Shown: one piece after another, positions 60,650-64,000 of the stretch
How positions within the stretch are numbered: position 1 is the stretch's first letter
How the letters are laid out: every line of letters starts with the position of its first letter
Assembly (NCBI RefSeq): GCF_033568475.1
Contig: NC_133123.1
Coordinates: forward strand, 140,260,062 to 140,324,061
Direction: 5' to 3'
From: Henckelia pumila
Taxonomy: Eukaryota > Streptophyta > Magnoliopsida > Lamiales > Gesneriaceae
DNA length: 64,000 nucleotides
Notes under the pieces: model-generated
What the model was told of the DNA's origin: nothing
Databases searched by the model: none
The model's input: only the letters and a program-made list of their open reading frames with translations
Translations under genes and position numbers: made by a program

Positions 60650-61515
60650 TGTACTTAAAGCCCATGGCAAACCCATGGCACCTTAAAGCCCAGGCGATCC
60701 ACTACCCTGACACCATAAACCCAGGCGTTCCACTACCCTGGTACTTAAAGCCCATGGCAAACCCATGGCACCTTAAAGCCCAGGTGATCCACTACCCTGG
60801 CACCATAAGCCCAGGCGATCCACTACCCTGGCACCATAAACCCAGGCGTTCCACTACCCTGGTACTTAAAGCCCATGGCAAACCCATGGCAAGCCTTAAA
60901 GCCCAGGTGATCCACTACCCTGGCACCATAAGCCCAGGCGATCCACTTCCCTGGCACCACAAACCCAGGCATTCCACTACCCTGAGACTTCAACCCCAGG
61001 GCACCTTAAAGCCCAGGCGATCCACTACCCTGGCACCATAAACCCAGGCGTTCCACTACCCTGGTACTTAAAGCCCATGGCAAACCCATGACACCTTAAA
61101 GCCCAGGTGATCCACTACCCTGGCACCATAAGCCCAGGCGATCCACTACCCTGGCACCATAAACCCAGGCGTTCCACTACCCTGGTACTTAAAGCCCATG
61201 GCAAACCCATGGCACCTTAAAGCCCAGGTGATCCACTACCCTGGCACCATAAGCCCAGGCGATCCACTACCCTGGCACCATAAACCCAGGCATTCCACTA
61301 CCCTGATACTTAAAGCCCATGGCACCTTAAAGCCCAGGCGATCCACTACCCTGGCACCATAAATCCAGGCGTTCCACTACCCTGGTACTTAAAGACCATG
61401 GCAAACCCATGGCACCTTAAAGCCCAGGTGATCCACTACCCTGACACCATAAGCCCAGGCGATCCACTACCCTGGCACCATAAACCCAGGCGTTCCACTA
61501 CCCTGGTACTTAAAG
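60650..61515 (+). repeat. Higher-order tandem repeat in the Tat 3' region
   Basis: About seven blocks of 85-205 bp, typically 121-123 bp, each begin TACTTAAAGCCCATGGC (60651, 60740, 60862, 61066, 61189, 61300, 61385; a partial one at 61506). A full block is one about 27-bp unit plus three about 31-bp units of the form CCAGGYGATCCACTACCCTGG. The open frame through it (60649-61041) is a by-product of the repeat length. Tat and Ogre elements are known for such repeats between pol and the 3' LTR, and these can seed satellites. Confidence 0.9.
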
Positions 61516-61648
61516 AAAAGCCTGTAGTAACACATGGGCCATGTATGGAACAAGCAGCTCATCATCGGTGGCTCAGGATTATCTTATAGTGCTATGCCTC
61601 TCGGGACAGCGAAACAGGTTCTAGCCCGACTATTCGCCGGAGGTGTGG

Positions 61649-61740
61649 TGTTATCCTGATAGGCCCGGACGATGAGCCCGGGGTCATTTCAGGGGCCCAG
61701 GTATGCAAAGGCCCGTGGTAATTCACGAGCCATATGAATC
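61649..61740 (+). repeat. Copy of the Tat LTR start inside the element
   Basis: TGTTATCCTGATAGGCCCGG and the next 17 bases repeat the first 37 bp of the 5' LTR with one mismatch. After a gap, TTTCAGGGGCCCAGGTATGC matches the LTR interior. There is no full LTR and no PBS afterwards, and the antisense ORF follows. Confidence 0.65.
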
Positions 61741-61986
61741 TAGGTGATCTACCCGGTATGCAAAGATGACCTACCACCCTGACACCTAAACACCCGGGTA
61801 ATTCAACATCCCGATACTCAACAGGGAATTCAAATATGCAAGGTGACAAAAAGCCAAAGAAAATCAAATAAACAACGAAAAAGGGGAAAGAATATTCATT
61901 ACTCAATGTTTTTTTTACAAAGAAAGCAAAATATCCCTAGAAACGTATTAAAACAAGAGATAAGGACACGCCTCGGGCAATCATTT

Positions 61987-64000
61987 TTACTTTTCTTCAG
62001 GAGATGTCTCCTCCCCGGTCATGGAAGAAGAGGGCAGGGATGCAATAGCTCGATGGATGTCCGGGACCCCTTCTTGACTTAACCCGGCCTCTTCGTATTG
62101 CACAGAACATAGGTCGAAGCCCTGAGCAAAGAAATCAAAGGATTGGTCTATCACCATCTTCTTGAAATCTTTTGAGGCCAGAAAAGCTTCCTTCCACTGA
62201 GACTCGGTCATCAGCTGCTTCTCCAAAGATGATTCGGCATCCTCGGCTAGTAGGCGAGACAGGCCCGCCTCTATCCACGTGGCAATTAACCCTGCCTGCA
62301 TCTTCTCCATCACAGCCTGACGCATCTCCGTCTCTCGTCGGGCAGCATCCGATAAGGTCAAAGCCTTGTTAGTCTCCTCTCGGGCTTCCCTCAGTTGGTT
62401 TTGAAGAGCCTGAGACGCCTTTAGATGGATCTCTTGGGCGGCAGCCAGCTTTCTTTGCCATTCCTCTTGGGCCTGGGTAGCTTCCACCCAGGAACTCTCC
62501 AGTGTCGAGCGCAGAGCACCAAACTAGGCATCATGCATCCCCTGCAGCCGGGCGGCGTTAAGGCAAAGCTGGGCCATGTGCTCCTCGAAAGAATGAGTTT
62601 TTTCTCTTTCCCGGTGGAGGACGAAGGTCGTTTCCTCTAGAGCACTGGCTAGCATGCATAGGCCCTACAGGACAAAAGTGGGATGAGACAAAGGAAGCAA
62701 GGAAAGAAATAGGACACTGGACCCGTACTCACCGTATAGGCATGAGATAAGCCTTCGGAGAACTTGGAGGTAGCACCCCGCACCGACAGAGATGTTCTCT
62801 CCTCGGGTGAAAGCAAACTTTGGACCACTGCAGCCTTCGAAGAGGTGGTCCCTGTCAGGAATAAGGGAAATCGAGAGTTCCAGGTAGAGGAATCTACTCG
62901 GTTCCCCCAGGCGCACCCCATGTGCTCCATGCTGGCCGAGGGGATGTCCCAGTTCGAGGCTAGAGACCTGTTAGGCTTAGCCGGGAGAGTTGGAGAAGGA
63001 GGGACAGGGGCAGTAACGTCCTCCGAGTCGCTCAGAATGATCATGTCAGGGTCCCGGAGAGCCTTCCTCTTTTGCTGGGAAAGCAGAACTTCATCCTCCA
63101 AATCCTCAGCCGATAGAGGTGGGTTGGGCTGAGAGGAGATATGGGAGGAGGCTGGTACCATATCCGCCAAAGCCCCATCATGGAGGAGTGAGAGAGAAGC
63201 AGGGGGGAGAGAAGTCTGGATCGGAGGCAGGGATACAGCGGTAGGCAAGCGTGGAGGGCCGGAGAAGGCATCACGGCTCTTTTCCTCCTCCCTGGCTTTC
63301 TTCCGCCTTTCCGCTAAGGCCCTGGTTTTCTCCTTGGCAGCCTGCCTTTCTATAGCTCGCTGGGCAAACTCCTCCCTCATCACGTCCGACGGATCTGCCA
63401 CAAGAAAACAATATATTAGGGATAGGATGCAACAAACAAATCAAAACAAACGACAGGAAGAGAACCATAACTTACCAGGTTGAGCTCCCGGAGCATCGTA
63501 AGCGTCGATCACCTGGTTAAGGGGATCTTCCACCCGGGTACTCAACCCGTAAGCTATCATATTCTCATGCGTTAAAAGGACAGGGGAAGAGAAGTTTTGG
63601 TTGCCCACTAAAGCCAGGCTGCGAACGTAGGGCTCCTCAACCTTATAGTTTTCAGGGAGTTCAGGTTGAGGGGGAAGGCTGGACAAAAACCCGGTCCTAA
63701 AAGAGAAGGGGGCCGGGGGGCGGATAAAGAAGTACCTTTCTTTCAATCCCTTCAGGGAAGAAGGGATATCGGAAAGGAAGCGAGCATTCTGCTGAGCGGC
63801 CAAAGAAAAGGCCCCCTCGTTAAAACGGCAGGAGAAAAAGTAGTGAAAGATGAGGGGGGTGATGGCTAAGTTATGCATTTTGAAAAGAATGTAGGTGGAT
63901 GCCATAATTCGGAAGGAGTTCGGATGAAATTGGTTAACCGGAACTCGGAAAAAGTCGGCAACTGTCAGGTAGAAATGAGGAATGGGAAAGCGAAGATCGC
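61987..64000 (-). pseudogene. Spliced antisense ORF of the Tat element (gypsy-transposon family domain)
   Basis: Three exons on the minus strand: from beyond 64000 to 63476, 63394-62733, and 62664-61987, with introns of 81 and 68 bp and GT-AG borders in phase. Exon 1 (FPIPHFYLTVADFFRVPV, then FHPNSFRIMAST, then DIPSSLKGLKERYFF) matches the plant putative-gypsy-type-transposon family (PF04195-like). Exon 2 is basic and then Ser/Pro-rich. Exon 3 is coiled coil ending PSSSMTGEETSPEEK. A TAG at 62524-62526 interrupts exon 3. Antisense ORFs at this place are a trait of some Tat elements; their function is unknown. The start codon lies outside the window. Confidence 0.78.

Larger units (their letters stand above)
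33432..64000 (+). mobile_element. Ty3/gypsy Tat-type element, interrupted and incomplete at right
   Basis: 5' LTR, PBS, gag, protease, RT, RNase H, a second (archaeal-type) RNase H, integrase, a 3' tandem repeat and an antisense ORF occur in order. The second RNase H and the antisense ORF between pol and the 3' LTR are known for the Tat clade (Retand-like). Three insertions split it: 35435-37282, 38182-49575 and 51065-59204. Without them about 9.1 kb is visible; the 3' LTR lies right of base 64000. Gag-pol is dead, with stops, frameshifts and a protease active-site change. The 5' flank ends in ...atata, a possible target site that cannot be checked without the far end. Confidence 0.85.

Noticed and set aside
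60649-61041. 130-codon open frame rich in HYPGTISPGDPLPW-like repeats
   Set aside because: It follows the tandem repeat because the unit lengths keep the frame by chance. Copies elsewhere in the array close it, and no start context or family is recognised.
61649-61740. A true 3' LTR of the Tat element at this place
   Set aside because: Only the first 37 bp and a short inner piece match; the TATA region and LTR end are missing, and a Tat-type antisense ORF continues to the right.
1-64000. CRISPR arrays, bacterial-type operons, rRNA or riboswitches
   Set aside because: Nothing of these kinds is seen. All repeated structures are explained by LTRs, TIRs, microsatellites or the Tat 3' repeat.

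Overview
This is plant nuclear DNA, most likely from a core eudicot. The protein-coding genes are split by AT-rich GT-AG introns. The window holds a SAUR gene, a plant-type TLDc gene, a plant mitochondrial ribosomal protein and a plant CCCH zinc-finger gene. About two thirds of the sequence is plant LTR retrotransposons (copia Tork and Sirevirus types, gypsy Tat and Tekay types) and MITE-like elements. An asterid is plausible but I cannot name a genus.

Left arm, 1-20,000: AT-rich intergenic DNA. It carries a probable promoter and untranslated first exon of a minus-strand gene that leaves the window on the left (581-840), a 1.45-kb foldback Mutator-like element with a perfect 10-bp target duplication (1662-3114), a PIF/Harbinger-like MITE (4883-5698), a small hAT-like MITE (8282-8602), and a complete but dead Tork-type copia element (11236-18244, minus strand) with a solo LTR inside it (12564-13906). 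Remains of a non-LTR-type RNase H follow at 18.4-18.9 kb.

Gene island, 20,000-31,800: a SAUR gene (+), a TLDc-domain gene with about nine exons (+), the mitochondrial ribosomal protein mL53 gene (-) and a CCCH zinc-finger gene (-). From memory, TLDc/mL53 are neighbours in Arabidopsis and so are SAUR/CCCH on another chromosome, so this may be an ancestral gene order. Exon boundaries come from splice motifs and phase.

Right arm, 33,432-64,000: one large Ty3/gypsy Tat-type element (+) whose 3' LTR lies beyond the window. It has been interrupted three times: by a solo LTR (35435-37282, TSD gttgg), a full Sirevirus-type copia (38182-49575, minus strand, TSD gtttc) and a full Tekay/Del-like chromovirus (51065-59204, plus strand, TSD gaaca). 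Removing each insert with one target copy reconnects the Tat gag-pol reading frame. Beyond the Tat integrase lie a higher-order tandem repeat (60650-61515), a short sequence copying the start of the Tat LTR, and a spliced antisense ORF of the putative-gypsy-type-transposon family that runs off the right edge.

The most interesting material is accessory sequence in the retroelements. The Sirevirus has an extra ORF preceded by what looks like its own promoter. The Tat element has a spliced antisense ORF and a nascent-satellite-like 3' repeat. The Tekay LTR has an array of palindromes upstream of its TATA box. Two young elements carry major coding defects although their LTRs are nearly identical, which suggests help in trans. 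All elements look defective as they stand.
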